In this document: positions 50,326-58,862 of the stretch, piece after piece | How the letters are laid out: every line of letters starts with the position of its first letter | Numbering within the stretch: position 1 is the first letter of the stretch | NCBI GenBank assembly: GCA_017305715.1 | Contig: JAFKKG010000033.1 | Location: 54,739-118,738, forward strand | Direction: 5' to 3' | Origin: Hyphomicrobiales bacterium | GTDB taxonomy: Bacteria; Pseudomonadota; Alphaproteobacteria; Rhizobiales; Xanthobacteraceae | Length of the DNA: 64,000 nucleotides | The notes under the pieces: generated by a model | Databases searched by the model: none | What the model was told of the DNA's origin: nothing | Seen by the model: the letters and a program-made list of their open reading frames with translations, nothing else | Made by a program: the position numbers and the translations under genes

Positions 50326-51894
50326 CTAGCGGCTTTTCACGAAGCACATGCCCATGCGCGCGGTCTTGCCGGTGATCTGACAGGCCAGCCCCGCGGCGCA
50401 TGTCCAGGCGCGAAAACTCGCATCATTGCTGGCCGCGGAATTTCCGGGGGCATAGCAATGCGCGCCCCAGCCGTCACTGTATTCGGTTCCCGCCAGTTCC
50501 CTGGCACCGCGCAATTGCGGACGGCTGGCAAAGCCGCGGGAATAGTCCGGCGATCGGCCGTCCCGGGTTGCGGCGAGGATATCGCGGCGGCGCGGCTGAT
50601 CGCCGAAGAAGTGCGGCGATGCCGGCACGACCGTCGAATTGGATGGATTTGGCGTCATCCAGTCGACGCCGGGGAAATGGAAGCCACCGATACCGCGCGT
50701 CTGGTGGCAGCCCGAGCAGGTCACGTCGTTCAGCCGCCGCTCAAAGCCGCCGGCCGAGCGGATGTTCTGTAGCTTGATGCCGTCAGCGGTGGCCTTCTTC
50801 AATGCGGCAACGACATCGCCCTCACCGAACAAGGGGTTTTCGCCTTCGCCGTTCATCAAGCCGAACGCCGGTTGCAGGACCGAATTGTCAAACCCGACGG
50901 GGGTTGCGGCGATCGCACGGCGCGCCAAGAACTTTTCCGGGATCAGGACGGTGCCACGATCGAATGCGGCGAGATGTTCGGGATTGAGCAGCCATGCCCT
51001 GAATTCCCGCTTGAGGCCATCGTCGGCCAGAATCCGGTCGCGATCGATCTGGTTCTCCATCGGCGCTTCCCGGAATTCGCGCGCCTGCGCATCATAGCGG
51101 AAGACCTTGAGCAGATAATCGGTGCGGAAATCGCGCACTGTTGATTTCGGCGCATGCGCGATTTGAAGATTGGTCTCGATGCGATCGATGTTTTCAAGGC
51201 CGAGCAGATCAAGCGGACCATCTTCACCCAGGAGCTTCGCTGCGAGCGCTCTCCCGGTCAGCGACAATTCGCCGGCAGCCAGCCAGCGCTTTGCGATTTC
51301 GGAACAGGTAATGGATTTGCCCCCGCGGTCGATCGGAACACCGCCCCTTGCTTTCAGCACGAGATTCAGCGTCATCGGCAGACGGGACGCTAATGCCGCC
51401 TTGCCGTCGGCTCCCGGTGCCGCCGTTCGCGTCAACCGGTAGATCAGCCGTATCTCACCGCAACTGGCTTCATCAACATAGGCGCGGTCCATGCGGTTGA
51501 CGATGCCGGCCAGCACGAAGCGCGTGTCGCCGGCATCAAGCAGGCTCCGGTCGAACAGCTGGAAACCAAAGCCCTCCCCGACGCCGATGGACTCGTTCGG
51601 CAGGCTTGCTTTGTGTCGCGCAATATAGCGATCGAACTCGCCGTCGATCGCCAGGCGGACCGGGCGCGTGGATGCGAGGGCAAACAATTGTCCGCTGCCG
51701 AGCGGGATATCCGCCGATCGCTCCGGCCACAACATGCGCCCGATACCAAATCGGCCCTGGTCGAGTTCGCGCAGCGCCAGGGGGTCTGTTATCGCGGTGC
51801 CACGCTCCAGGGCGGCTTCGGGCGCAGCCCACGCCGGCCATGCGCCGCACGTCAGAGCGAATAGAATGACAAGATATCGCAGCGCGGGGCTCAT
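50326..51894 (-). CDS. secreted hypothetical protein with one haem-c motif, 522 aa
   Basis: Signal peptide MSPALRYLVILFALTCGAWP ending AWA. One CxxCH haem-attachment motif occurs at VTCSGCHQTRGIGGFHFPG in the last third, so the protein is probably a periplasmic c-type cytochrome or cytochrome-peroxidase-like protein. Earlier regions (FALASTRPVRLAIDGEFDRY, VLAGIVNRMDRAYV, CGEIRLIYRLTRTA) match no family I can name. Extra Cys occur in ITCSEIAKRW, HCYAPGN and the C-terminal WTCAAGLACQ, which may form disulfides. It is an isolated gene. Confidence 0.72.
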   Translation of the reverse strand: MSPALRYLVILFALTCGAWPAWAAPEAALERGTAITDPLALRELDQGRFGIGRMLWPERSADIPLGSGQLFALASTRPVRLAIDGEFDRYIARHKASLPNESIGVGEGFGFQLFDRSLLDAGDTRFVLAGIVNRMDRAYVDEASCGEIRLIYRLTRTAAPGADGKAALASRLPMTLNLVLKARGGVPIDRGGKSITCSEIAKRWLAAGELSLTGRALAAKLLGEDGPLDLLGLENIDRIETNLQIAHAPKSTVRDFRTDYLLKVFRYDAQAREFREAPMENQIDRDRILADDGLKREFRAWLLNPEHLAAFDRGTVLIPEKFLARRAIAATPVGFDNSVLQPAFGLMNGEGENPLFGEGDVVAALKKATADGIKLQNIRSAGGFERRLNDVTCSGCHQTRGIGGFHFPGVDWMTPNPSNSTVVPASPHFFGDQPRRRDILAATRDGRSPDYSRGFASRPQLRGARELAGTEYSDGWGAHCYAPGNSAASNDASFRAWTCAAGLACQITGKTARMGMCFVKSR

Positions 51895-51933
51895 GCTCCC
51901 ACTAACACCGCCCCGATTGAGCTATTCAAGCAA

Positions 51934-51963
51934 AAGGCGCTTCACGTCGCGGTGAAGCGCCTT
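51934..51963 (-). terminator. rho-independent terminator
   Basis: Perfect 12-bp stem AAGGCGCTTCAC / GTGAAGCGCCTT with a 6-base loop; on the minus strand it is followed by a T-run (AAAA at 51932-51935 on plus). It lies 20 bases downstream of the stop codon at 51984. Confidence 0.8.
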
Positions 51964-51983
51964 CGTGTTCAGATCCCGTGCAA

Positions 51984-53006
51984 TCAGCGCGCGACGATCA
52001 GGCCCCTGCTGGTCACGACCACCCAGCGGCCATCCTGCTTGCGGATGGCATCGACGCGGCCGAGGCCCGGGACGGGATCGCCGGCATAAACTTCAAACAC
52101 GCCCTGGCGGCCTTCGATCAGCGCGCTGCCGTTCTCGACGTCACGCAGCACCCAGCCCTCGAGGGTCGGCAACCGCGCAATTTCCGGCTTCGGCGCCGGC
52201 AACGGCACGGGCGCAGCCGCGGCCGTCGCAGGCGGCGCAATGGAGCCGGTGACGTCGCGCGAAGCGGCCGGCGCGGCGGCGACCGCCGGTGCGGCGCGGA
52301 GTTTTTCCACGGCCTCGCTGAGCTTGGCGAGCTTGGCGGCGGGCTCGGCCTGTGCCTTCTCGACCTTGTCGAGGCGGTCACTGGTCTTGCTGAACTGACT
52401 CGCGCCGACCTTGGACGTGTGTTCGACGCTGGCCTTCAGCGCAGCGATATCGGCATCGATTCGCGCTACGGAGGCTTCGAGCGCGCTGTTGTTCGGGGGC
52501 GCCGAATTTGCGGCCATCAGTTGTCCGAGGCCTGCGGTGGCCAGCGCGCCGCCCATGGCACCGGCGACGATCGCCAGCGCCACCACGGCCGCCATCGCCG
52601 ACACCCGGCGCTTGCCGGACGAAGCTTCGCTGGGCGCGGCTTCCGGCCCTGCAGCGGCCTCGTCGCCGGTCCAGGCGCGCTCGCCGGGGGACATGATCAA
52701 CAGCTTGCCGGGAATCCGCGGCGGTTCAGCCCTGCTCGCCTCGACCTTGGGGGCCTCGATCTTGGAAGGTTCAGCCCTGCTCGCCTCAATCTTGGCCGCC
52801 TCAGCCGGGGTCGCTTCCACCTTGGGTGCGTCCGGCTTGGGAGACGTCTCTTCCTGGTTGAGCGCCAGCTTCGGGGAATCGGTCTCGGCTTGCGCCGCCG
52901 CCATTACCGGCTCCTTTGCCGCCGACATATCGGAAGCGGCTGGCCCGGTGCCGACGGTACCAGTTTCACCTTTGGTGGGCTCCGACTGCTGTTCGCTCAC
53001 GTTCAA
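51984..53006 (-). CDS. hypothetical single-pass membrane protein with Lys/Glu/Pro-rich cytoplasmic region, 340 aa
   Basis: N-terminal 130 residues are low-complexity (KVEASRAEP-type units; the DNA repeat GGTTCAGCCCTGCTCGCCTC occurs at 52723-52742 and 52768-52787). Then one transmembrane helix (AMAAVVALAIVAGAMGGALA), a periplasmic coiled coil (LEASVARIDADIAALKASVE) and a small C-terminal domain (GWVLRDVENGSALIEGR, DPVPGLGRVDAIRKQDGRW). The shape is that of envelope scaffold proteins; the C-terminal domain is the most conserved-looking part. No known function. Closed by a strong terminator. Confidence 0.7.
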   Translation of the reverse strand: MNVSEQQSEPTKGETGTVGTGPAASDMSAAKEPVMAAAQAETDSPKLALNQEETSPKPDAPKVEATPAEAAKIEASRAEPSKIEAPKVEASRAEPPRIPGKLLIMSPGERAWTGDEAAAGPEAAPSEASSGKRRVSAMAAVVALAIVAGAMGGALATAGLGQLMAANSAPPNNSALEASVARIDADIAALKASVEHTSKVGASQFSKTSDRLDKVEKAQAEPAAKLAKLSEAVEKLRAAPAVAAAPAASRDVTGSIAPPATAAAAPVPLPAPKPEIARLPTLEGWVLRDVENGSALIEGRQGVFEVYAGDPVPGLGRVDAIRKQDGRWVVVTSRGLIVAR

Positions 53007-53097
53007 TTCTCCAGAATGGGTTGACCTTTTGGTAACTTTTATTGCTTGCGAAATCGTTACCGGGCGGCGACTTACCGAAATTTTAGGGAGTCATCCG

Positions 53098-53123
53098 GGC
53101 CGGTTTGCGGCCGCAAAACGGCC
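53098..53123. promoter_or_regulatory. 26-bp near-perfect palindrome in a divergent intergenic region
   Basis: The core TTTGCGGCCGCAAA (53104-53117) is perfect, and the arms extend to GGCCGG...ACGGCC with one mismatch. It sits between the membrane-protein gene at 51984-53006 and the cyclic-nucleotide-binding gene at 53235, both reading away from it. An operator is the simplest reading. Confidence 0.45.
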
Positions 53124-53234
53124 GGAAATTACCGCCTGCGTTCATGTTGCCCTGCGGCAATCGGTGACAGCTCCGTTTGCGCCCGTTCATTTCCCGACTA
53201 ACATGGCTTGAACAAGCCAGAAGGCAGGGCCGCC

Positions 53235-53609
53235 ATGACCATCGAAAAATGCATCAACGAGTTTGGTGCAGATGACGTCATTTTTGAGGAGGGCTCGACG
53301 GGGCGCGAACTGTTCGTCGTGCTGGACGGCCAGGTCGAGATCGCCAAGATGAACGGCGCCAGCAAGACCGTCATCGTCACACTCGGCAAGGGCGAGTTCT
53401 TCGGTGAGATGGCCGTGATCGATGGCTCGTCCCGCTCGGCGACCGCGATTGCCGCCGCCGCACACACCCGCGTGATGCGGATCAATCACGCCCGCTTCGT
53501 CTATCTGGTCAGCCAGCAGCCGGCCTTTGCACTGATGGTCATGGATGCGCTCAGCAAGCGCCTGCGGGCGTCGAACGCCGCCACCTTCCGCGCCACGGCC
53601 AATCCATGA
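53235..53609 (+). CDS. stand-alone cyclic-nucleotide-binding domain protein, 124 aa
   Basis: A complete CRP-type beta-roll: DDVIFEEGSTGRELFVVLDG, then the phosphate-binding cassette FFGEMAVIDGSSRSAT with Glu58 (ribose) and Arg67 (phosphate), both needed for cAMP or cGMP binding, and a C-helix FALMVMDALSKRLRASN. There is no HTH domain, so it is not a transcription factor. The stop overlaps the start of a metallo-beta-lactamase-fold gene by four bases. It may act as a cyclic-nucleotide-responsive subunit of that enzyme. Confidence 0.88.
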   Translation: MTIEKCINEFGADDVIFEEGSTGRELFVVLDGQVEIAKMNGASKTVIVTLGKGEFFGEMAVIDGSSRSATAIAAAAHTRVMRINHARFVYLVSQQPAFALMVMDALSKRLRASNAATFRATANP

Positions 53610-54418
53610 ACGAGCGCCGGCCAAGCCCGTTCAAGACCCTGCTCGACAGCGACGCCTGCACGCTGATCGAAGCGGCAGAGGACGTCTATCAGATCCGCTT
53701 CAAGAATCGCGCCGCCAACGCCTATCTGGTGCGCGGCAGCTCGCGGACCATCATGATCGATGTCGGCCTGTCATCGAACTATTCGCATCTCGTGACCTGC
53801 CTCGAACATGTCGGCTGCCCGCCCGAGAAGATCGACATGGTGGTGCTGAGCCACGAGCATCTCGATCATATCGGCGCGGCGTATCAATTCGCCGGCCGCA
53901 GCTTTATCGCCGCCCATCGGCTGGCCGCCAACAAGATCATGTTGCGCGACGATTTCTCGATGTTGCGCAAGATGTTCAATGAACCGAACGTACCGATCAA
54001 TGTCGATATCTGGCTGGAGGAAGGCAATCTGCTCGACCTCGGCAATTTCCGCCTCAACGTGATGTATACGCCGGGCCACACCTCGGCCTGCATCACGCTG
54101 TTCGACCAGGACAAGGGCCTGCTGTTCGCCGCCGACACGCTGATGCCCGGCGGCGTGATGGGCGGCGTGTTCGGCTCCGGCAGCATCAGCGACTACATCC
54201 AGTCGCTGGAGCGGCTCAAGGGCCTGAACTCGAAGATCCTGCTGTCCGGACACGGCCGGCTTTCCGATACACCGCAGGACGATGTGAGGATCGCGATCCA
54301 ACGTTCGCATGGATTGCTGGAGGATACCGCGCAATTGTTCGACGCGCTCGATGCTCGCTCGAATTTCGAACCGATCATGCAATCGGTGCGCGACCTCAAC
54401 AAGCTGGACGACGGGTAG
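53606..54418 (+). CDS. metallo-beta-lactamase-fold hydrolase, 270 aa
   Basis: Binuclear metal motif LSHEHLDHIGA (His83, His85, Asp87, His88), further ligands in YTPGHTSACI, FAADTLMPGG and LLSGHGRLSD. N-terminal strand VYQIRFKNRAANAYLVRG. A C-terminal helix (SHGLLEDTAQLFDALDA) completes it. Cytoplasmic. Translationally coupled (ATGA) to the cyclic-nucleotide-binding gene, so the two products are made together and may form a regulated complex. The substrate could be a thioester, lactone or phosphodiester; not determinable. Confidence 0.9.
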   Translation: MNERRPSPFKTLLDSDACTLIEAAEDVYQIRFKNRAANAYLVRGSSRTIMIDVGLSSNYSHLVTCLEHVGCPPEKIDMVVLSHEHLDHIGAAYQFAGRSFIAAHRLAANKIMLRDDFSMLRKMFNEPNVPINVDIWLEEGNLLDLGNFRLNVMYTPGHTSACITLFDQDKGLLFAADTLMPGGVMGGVFGSGSISDYIQSLERLKGLNSKILLSGHGRLSDTPQDDVRIAIQRSHGLLEDTAQLFDALDARSNFEPIMQSVRDLNKLDDG

Positions 54419-54540
54419 GCCGGCAGCGCCGCTCGCAAATCACGCCTGGGCGCGACGCGCCGCAGTCCAGCCATTTGACAAGATCCGCGCCGGCCAGTTC
54501 AACAACCGCAACAATGACGCCCGCAAGAGGCAGGGGAGTA

Positions 54541-54605
54541 AGCGACGAAGCAATCCATGCTTCCGTGCCGGAATTAATCGATTGCTTCGCTTCGCTCGCA
54601 ATGAC
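54541..54605. repeat. palindromic intergenic repeat, family B
   Basis: AGCGACGAAGCAATCCATGC...ATCGATTGCTTCGCTTCGCTCGCAATGAC. Lies between the convergent metallo-beta-lactamase-fold and TPM genes. Confidence 0.8.
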
Positions 54606-54620
54606 GTTGAGAGCTCAGTC

Positions 54621-55118
54621 CTAAATCACCATCGGCGCATCCGGCAATTCATTCCTACCGCCGGCATGCGGCGGGAAATACGCCGCCAATTGGCGCGACA
54701 CGGCTTCGATCCCCTTGATCACGCCGCGCTCGAAATTCCCCGCCCGAAACTCGGCTTCCATGTCGACGCAGATTTTCTCCCAGCCGGCGGTGCCGATATG
54801 CGTGTCGATGCCGCGATCGGCGACGATTTCGACGTCGCGGTCGGCCAGCAGCAGATAGATCAGCACACCATTGTTGTGCTCGGTGTCCCAGATCCGCAAC
54901 TGCGAGAAGACATCCAGCGCGCGTTCCCGCGCCGGCTGATCGCGGAACAGCGGCGCGCCATCGAGTGAGCCTTCCACGACGAAACGAACCTGGCCGGAAT
55001 GGGTGGCTTCGCCGGCCTTGATCGCCTGCTCGATCGCAGCCAGCACTTTTGGCGGAAAGTCGCGTTTCTCCCGCCAGCGGTGGTGCAGCAGATGCCTGCC
55101 GATGCGCTTGATTCCCAT
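54621..55118 (-). CDS. TPM-domain protein (short form), 165 aa
   Basis: TPM (YgcG-type) domain without membrane segments: PPKVLAAIEQAIKAGEATHS, VFSQLRIWDTEHNNGVLIYL, DVEIVADRGIDTHIG and a C-terminal GVIKGIEAVSRQLAAYFPP. ATG 55118 starts two bases after the stop of the preceding gene, with GGGAG upstream. Third gene of the lemA operon. The TPM domain is linked to membrane-protein turnover and phosphatase-like folds; the precise role of this soluble form is unknown. Confidence 0.85.
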   Translation of the reverse strand: MGIKRIGRHLLHHRWREKRDFPPKVLAAIEQAIKAGEATHSGQVRFVVEGSLDGAPLFRDQPARERALDVFSQLRIWDTEHNNGVLIYLLLADRDVEIVADRGIDTHIGTAGWEKICVDMEAEFRAGNFERGVIKGIEAVSRQLAAYFPPHAGGRNELPDAPMVI

Positions 55119-55120
55119 AG

Positions 55121-56035
55121 CTACCAACTCCCCGACGCACCGCCGCCGCCAAAGCTGCCGCCCCCACCGCCGCTATCGCTCGAACTGCCGCCGCTCCATC
55201 CTCCACCGCCGGACGACCACGAACCACCGCTGCTGCCGCCGGACCAACCGCCGCCACGGCTACGGCCGCCCGTCATCGGCGACGCGACAGCGTCGTTGAA
55301 CAGCACGAAGACCGTCGCGATCAGGCCCGCGACGATGGCCGCCAACAGCGAGCCGAACAGGAACCAGGCGACCAGCGTCACCACGCCGCCGCTGACGGCA
55401 GACCCAACCAGCCGCCCCAACATGCTCCGCATCACCCCGCCCAGCAGGAAAACCGGAATCAGGAGGAACGGATTGAACATGTCGGAGACGTCGAACAGCC
55501 CGGTATTTTGCCAATGCGGCGGCTCCGGCGCCGGCAGTTTCTCGCCGTCGATGACGCGGATCATCTTGCTGACGCCGGCGGAAACCCCGCCGGCGAAGTC
55601 GCCGGACTTGAATTTCGGCGTGATTTCCTCGTCGATGATGCGCTTGGTGGTGACGTCGGTAAGCGCGCCTTCGAGGCCATAGCCGACCTCGATGCGAAGA
55701 TGACGATCGTTCTTGGCGATGACGAGGACGGCGCCGTCGTCGATCTTCTTGCGGCCGATCTTCCAGGTTTCCGCCACCCGGAGCGAGAACTGCTCGATCG
55801 CCTCGCCGTCCGTCGTCGGCACGATCAGCACCGCGATCTGGCTGCCCTTGCGCGACTCGAAATCCCGGATGGTCTGGTTCAGCGAGGCGACATCTCCGCT
55901 GCCGAGCGTCCCGGTCTGATCGACCACGCGCCCGACGAGCGGCGGCACCGCGACGACGGCCAGGGCCGTGACGCTCAGGGCTGAAGCCGCCCAGCACACG
56001 AGCAGCGCAAGCAGGGAGGCTCTTGCAGCGTTCAT
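55121..56035 (-). CDS. ygcG: TPM-domain membrane protein YgcG-like, 304 aa
   Basis: Signal peptide at the N-terminus, periplasmic TPM domain (VVDQTGTLGSGDVASLNQTI, GSQIAVLIVPTTDGEAIEQF, LRIEVGYGLEGALTD), helices at about 190-205 and 218-248, then a Gly/Ser-rich tail (GGGWSGGSSGGSWSSGGGG) ending in W. This is the standard YgcG layout. Located between lemA and a second TPM gene with short gaps, one operon. Likely part of an envelope complex with LemA. Confidence 0.9.
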   Translation of the reverse strand: MNAARASLLALLVCWAASALSVTALAVVAVPPLVGRVVDQTGTLGSGDVASLNQTIRDFESRKGSQIAVLIVPTTDGEAIEQFSLRVAETWKIGRKKIDDGAVLVIAKNDRHLRIEVGYGLEGALTDVTTKRIIDEEITPKFKSGDFAGGVSAGVSKMIRVIDGEKLPAPEPPHWQNTGLFDVSDMFNPFLLIPVFLLGGVMRSMLGRLVGSAVSGGVVTLVAWFLFGSLLAAIVAGLIATVFVLFNDAVASPMTGGRSRGGGWSGGSSGGSWSSGGGGWSGGSSSDSGGGGGSFGGGGASGSW

Positions 56036-56053
56036 CGCGATGTGTCTTGTCCG

Positions 56054-56668
56054 CTACTTTGCGGGCGCAGCCGGTGTCGGGTTGAAATCCACCTTCGGCG
56101 TCTTGGAAATTTCCTTCTCGTTCTCGACCGTGAAGTTCGGCTTTTCCTTGTAGCCGAACATCATCGCCGTCAGATTGTTCGGAAAGGTGCGGATTCCGAC
56201 ATTATAATCCTGCACTGTCTTGATGTAGCGGTTGCGCGCCACGGTGATGCGATTCTCGGTGCCTTCGAGCTGCGCCATCAGATCCTTGAACAGCGCGTCG
56301 GATTTCAGCTGCGGATAGTTCTCGGTCACGACCAACAGCCGCGACAGCGCGCTGGAGAGTTCGCCCTGGGCAGCCGTGAATTTCTGGAACGCGGCGGGAT
56401 CGTTCAGCACTTCGGGCGTCGCCTGGATGCTGCCGACCTTGGCGCGGGCGTTGGTGACCCCGAGCAGCACGTCCTTTTCCTGCTGCGCAAAGCCCTTCAC
56501 CGAATTGACGAGGTTGGGCACGAGGTCGGCACGCCGCTGGTACTGGTTCACCACCTCCGACCAGCCGGCCTTGACCTGCTCGTCATTGGTTTGGATGGCG
56601 TTGTAACCACAATTGGTCAGGCTCAGCATCGCCAGCGCCGCCAGCACGTTCCAAAATCTACGCATCAT
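56054..56668 (-). CDS. lemA: LemA-family lipoprotein, 204 aa
   Basis: MMRRFWNVLAALAMLSLTNC gives a lipobox LTNC, so this member is a lipoprotein. Hallmark LemA text: YNAIQTNDEQVKAGWSEVVN, QYQRRADLVPNLVNSVKGFA and a long antiparallel helical body (TVARNRYIKTVQDYNVGIRT). GGGAG lies just upstream of the tandem ATGs at 56668/56665. First gene of the lemA-TPM-TPM operon, divergent from the enoyl-CoA hydratase gene. Confidence 0.92.
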   Translation of the reverse strand: MMRRFWNVLAALAMLSLTNCGYNAIQTNDEQVKAGWSEVVNQYQRRADLVPNLVNSVKGFAQQEKDVLLGVTNARAKVGSIQATPEVLNDPAAFQKFTAAQGELSSALSRLLVVTENYPQLKSDALFKDLMAQLEGTENRITVARNRYIKTVQDYNVGIRTFPNNLTAMMFGYKEKPNFTVENEKEISKTPKVDFNPTPAAPAK

Positions 56669-56829
56669 ATTCTCCCGGTATAATTTCATGGCACGGTATC
56701 AGAATGGTTGCGCCGGGTAAGCCCGTGATTGCCGCTATTTTGCGGGCCGGGTCACTTTCGCGATGGATGGCTATTGCCTAACATTCGCTGAAATAGTCAC
56801 ATGGCCGGACAAGAATATAGGGAGGGCCC

Positions 56830-57696
56830 ATGACCGCGCTGGAAACCACCGCGTTCGAAACCATCGTCGTGGAACGGCCGGAACCGCGCATCGCGCGGAT
56901 CGTCATGAACCGGCCCGAGGCGCGCAACGCGCAGAACCTGCAAATGACCTACGACCTCAATGCCGCATTCGACGCGGCCGTGCAGGACGACGCGGTCAAG
57001 GTCATCATTCTGGCAGGAAGCGGCCCGCATTTCTCGGCGGGGCACGATTTGCGGCCGGCCGGCAAGAACGCCGCCGGCGTCGATTTTCCACCGGTCGGAA
57101 ATTGGGGCGGCTTTGCCGAGCCCAACGCCCATGGCCGCTTCGCCCGCGAGCAGGAAATCTACCTGCAGATCACGCGGCGCTGGCGCAATCTGGCGAAACC
57201 GACGATCGCCGAGGTCCACGGCAAGTGCATCGCCGGCGGGTTGATGCTGGCCTGGGCTTGCGACTTGATCGTCGCCAGCAGCGACGCCGAATTCTGCGAC
57301 CCGGTGGTGACGATGGGCGTCTGCGGCGTCGAGTGGTTCGTGCATCCCTGGGAACTGGGCCCGCGCAAGGCCAAGGAGCTGCTGTTCACGGCGGACAGCT
57401 GGAGCGCCGACGAGGCGCATCGGCTCGGCATGGTCAACCATGTCGTGCCGCGCGCCGAACTCTCTTCCTTCGTGATGGCGCTGGCGCTAAGGATCGCGGC
57501 CAAGCCTTCGTTTGCGCTGAAGCTGACCAAGGAGGCGGTCAATCGCTCGGTGGACGTGATGGGGCAACCCGCGGCGATCGACCAGGCGTTCGCGCTGCAT
57601 CAGCTCTGCCATGCGCATAATCTTCAGGAATTCGGAATGGTGGTGGACCCCGCGGGCCTGCATCCTTCCGTCAGGAAAACGGCTGTGGTGAAGTAG
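56830..57696 (+). CDS. enoyl-CoA hydratase/isomerase family protein, 288 aa
   Basis: Crotonase fold: IARIVMNRPEARNAQNLQM, oxyanion-hole motif GPHFSAGHDLR and HGKCIAGGLMLAWACDLIVA. The region after the second motif reads FCDPVVTMGVCGVEWFVHPW, so the usual catalytic Glu pair is replaced (Cys-Gly-Val), hinting at a subgroup with altered chemistry. GGGAGGG before the ATG. It leads a run with two acyl-CoA dehydrogenase genes (gaps of 5 and 12 bases), a beta-oxidation module for an unknown acyl-CoA. Confidence 0.88.
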   Translation: MTALETTAFETIVVERPEPRIARIVMNRPEARNAQNLQMTYDLNAAFDAAVQDDAVKVIILAGSGPHFSAGHDLRPAGKNAAGVDFPPVGNWGGFAEPNAHGRFAREQEIYLQITRRWRNLAKPTIAEVHGKCIAGGLMLAWACDLIVASSDAEFCDPVVTMGVCGVEWFVHPWELGPRKAKELLFTADSWSADEAHRLGMVNHVVPRAELSSFVMALALRIAAKPSFALKLTKEAVNRSVDVMGQPAAIDQAFALHQLCHAHNLQEFGMVVDPAGLHPSVRKTAVVK

Positions 57697-57701
57697 ATCA
57701 T

Positions 57702-58850
57702 ATGGACCTTACATTGAGTGACGAGCAGCGATTGCTGCGTGAGAGTGCGGAACGTTTTGTCGCCGGGACCTACAATGCCGAACACCGCCGCCGGATGGCG
57801 AGCGAGCCGCACGGTTTCAGCGCCGGCCTCTGGAAACAGTTCGCCGATCTCGGCTGGCTGGCGCTGCCGATATCGGAAGCGCATGGCGGACTCGGCGGCG
57901 GCGCGGTCGAAATCGGCATCCTGATGGAGGCGTTCGGGCGCGGGCTGGTTGCTGAGCCCTACCTCTCCACCGTGGTGATCGGCGCGGCACTGATCGCCGA
58001 ACGCGGCAGCGAGGCGCAGCGGCAGGCGCTGCTGCCCAAGGTCGCCGACGGCTCGCTCTATCTCGCCTTCGCGCATTCGGAACGCGCGGCGCGTTTTGAG
58101 CTCGCCGAGGTGGCAACCTCAGCGCGGAAGACGGCGGAGGGCTGGCGCCTCGACGGCCGCAAGACCGCCGTACTCGACGGCACTGCCGCCGGGCAGGTCA
58201 TCGTCTCGGCGCGTGTCGTCGGCGACAATGGGGCCGCCGGGAAGCTATGCCTGTTCCTGGTGCCGGCGGATGCAACCGGCCTCACCAAGCGCGATTTCCC
58301 GCGCCTCGGCGGCGGCCGGGCCTGCAACCTCGAACTGCGGGATGTCAGACTTCCCGCCGACGCCCTGCTCGGCGACGGCAGCGATGCATTGCCCGCGATC
58401 GAGGCCGTGGTCGACCGTGCGATGGCGGCGCTGGGCGCGGAAGCCGTCGGCATCATGCAGACGCTGCTGGATCAGACCCTCGAATACACCAAAATTCGGA
58501 AGCAGTTTGGGCGGCCGTTGTCGGCCAATCAGGTGATCCGCCACCGCCTCGCCGACATGGCGATGAACTGCGACGAGGCCCGCTCGATGGCGCTGCGCGC
58601 GGCCTTGATGGTCGACGCCGAACCGGTCGCACGCGGCCGCGCCGCGTCGGGCGCCAAGGCCAAGATCGGCAAATGCGCGCGGTTCGTCGCCGAACAGTCG
58701 GTGCAGTTGCACGGCGCGATGGGCGTCACCGAGGAGCTCGATATCGGCTCCTACTTCAAGCGGCTGCTCGCCTTCGACACACTGTTTGGCGGCAGCGCCC
58801 ATCATTATCGCCGTCACGCCGCCCTCGGCGGCCGATCCGTTCAAGCCTAG
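57702..58850 (+). CDS. acyl-CoA dehydrogenase, small-subunit type, 382 aa
   Basis: Acyl-CoA dehydrogenase of the divergent class found in heteromeric pairs. LPISEAHGGLGGGAVEIGIL and a shortened middle domain (AHSERAARFELAEVATSARK) are followed by KIRKQFGRPLSANQVIRHRL and the C-terminal QLHGAMGVTEELDIGSYFKR. It resembles PimD-like or FadE small subunits that assemble with a larger partner. That partner is encoded 12 bases downstream. FAD site residues appear complete only when both subunits are counted, as in known alpha2beta2 enzymes; inference. Confidence 0.87.
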   Translation: MDLTLSDEQRLLRESAERFVAGTYNAEHRRRMASEPHGFSAGLWKQFADLGWLALPISEAHGGLGGGAVEIGILMEAFGRGLVAEPYLSTVVIGAALIAERGSEAQRQALLPKVADGSLYLAFAHSERAARFELAEVATSARKTAEGWRLDGRKTAVLDGTAAGQVIVSARVVGDNGAAGKLCLFLVPADATGLTKRDFPRLGGGRACNLELRDVRLPADALLGDGSDALPAIEAVVDRAMAALGAEAVGIMQTLLDQTLEYTKIRKQFGRPLSANQVIRHRLADMAMNCDEARSMALRAALMVDAEPVARGRAASGAKAKIGKCARFVAEQSVQLHGAMGVTEELDIGSYFKRLLAFDTLFGGSAHHYRRHAALGGRSVQA

Positions 58851-58862
58851 CGGGAGCGCACC

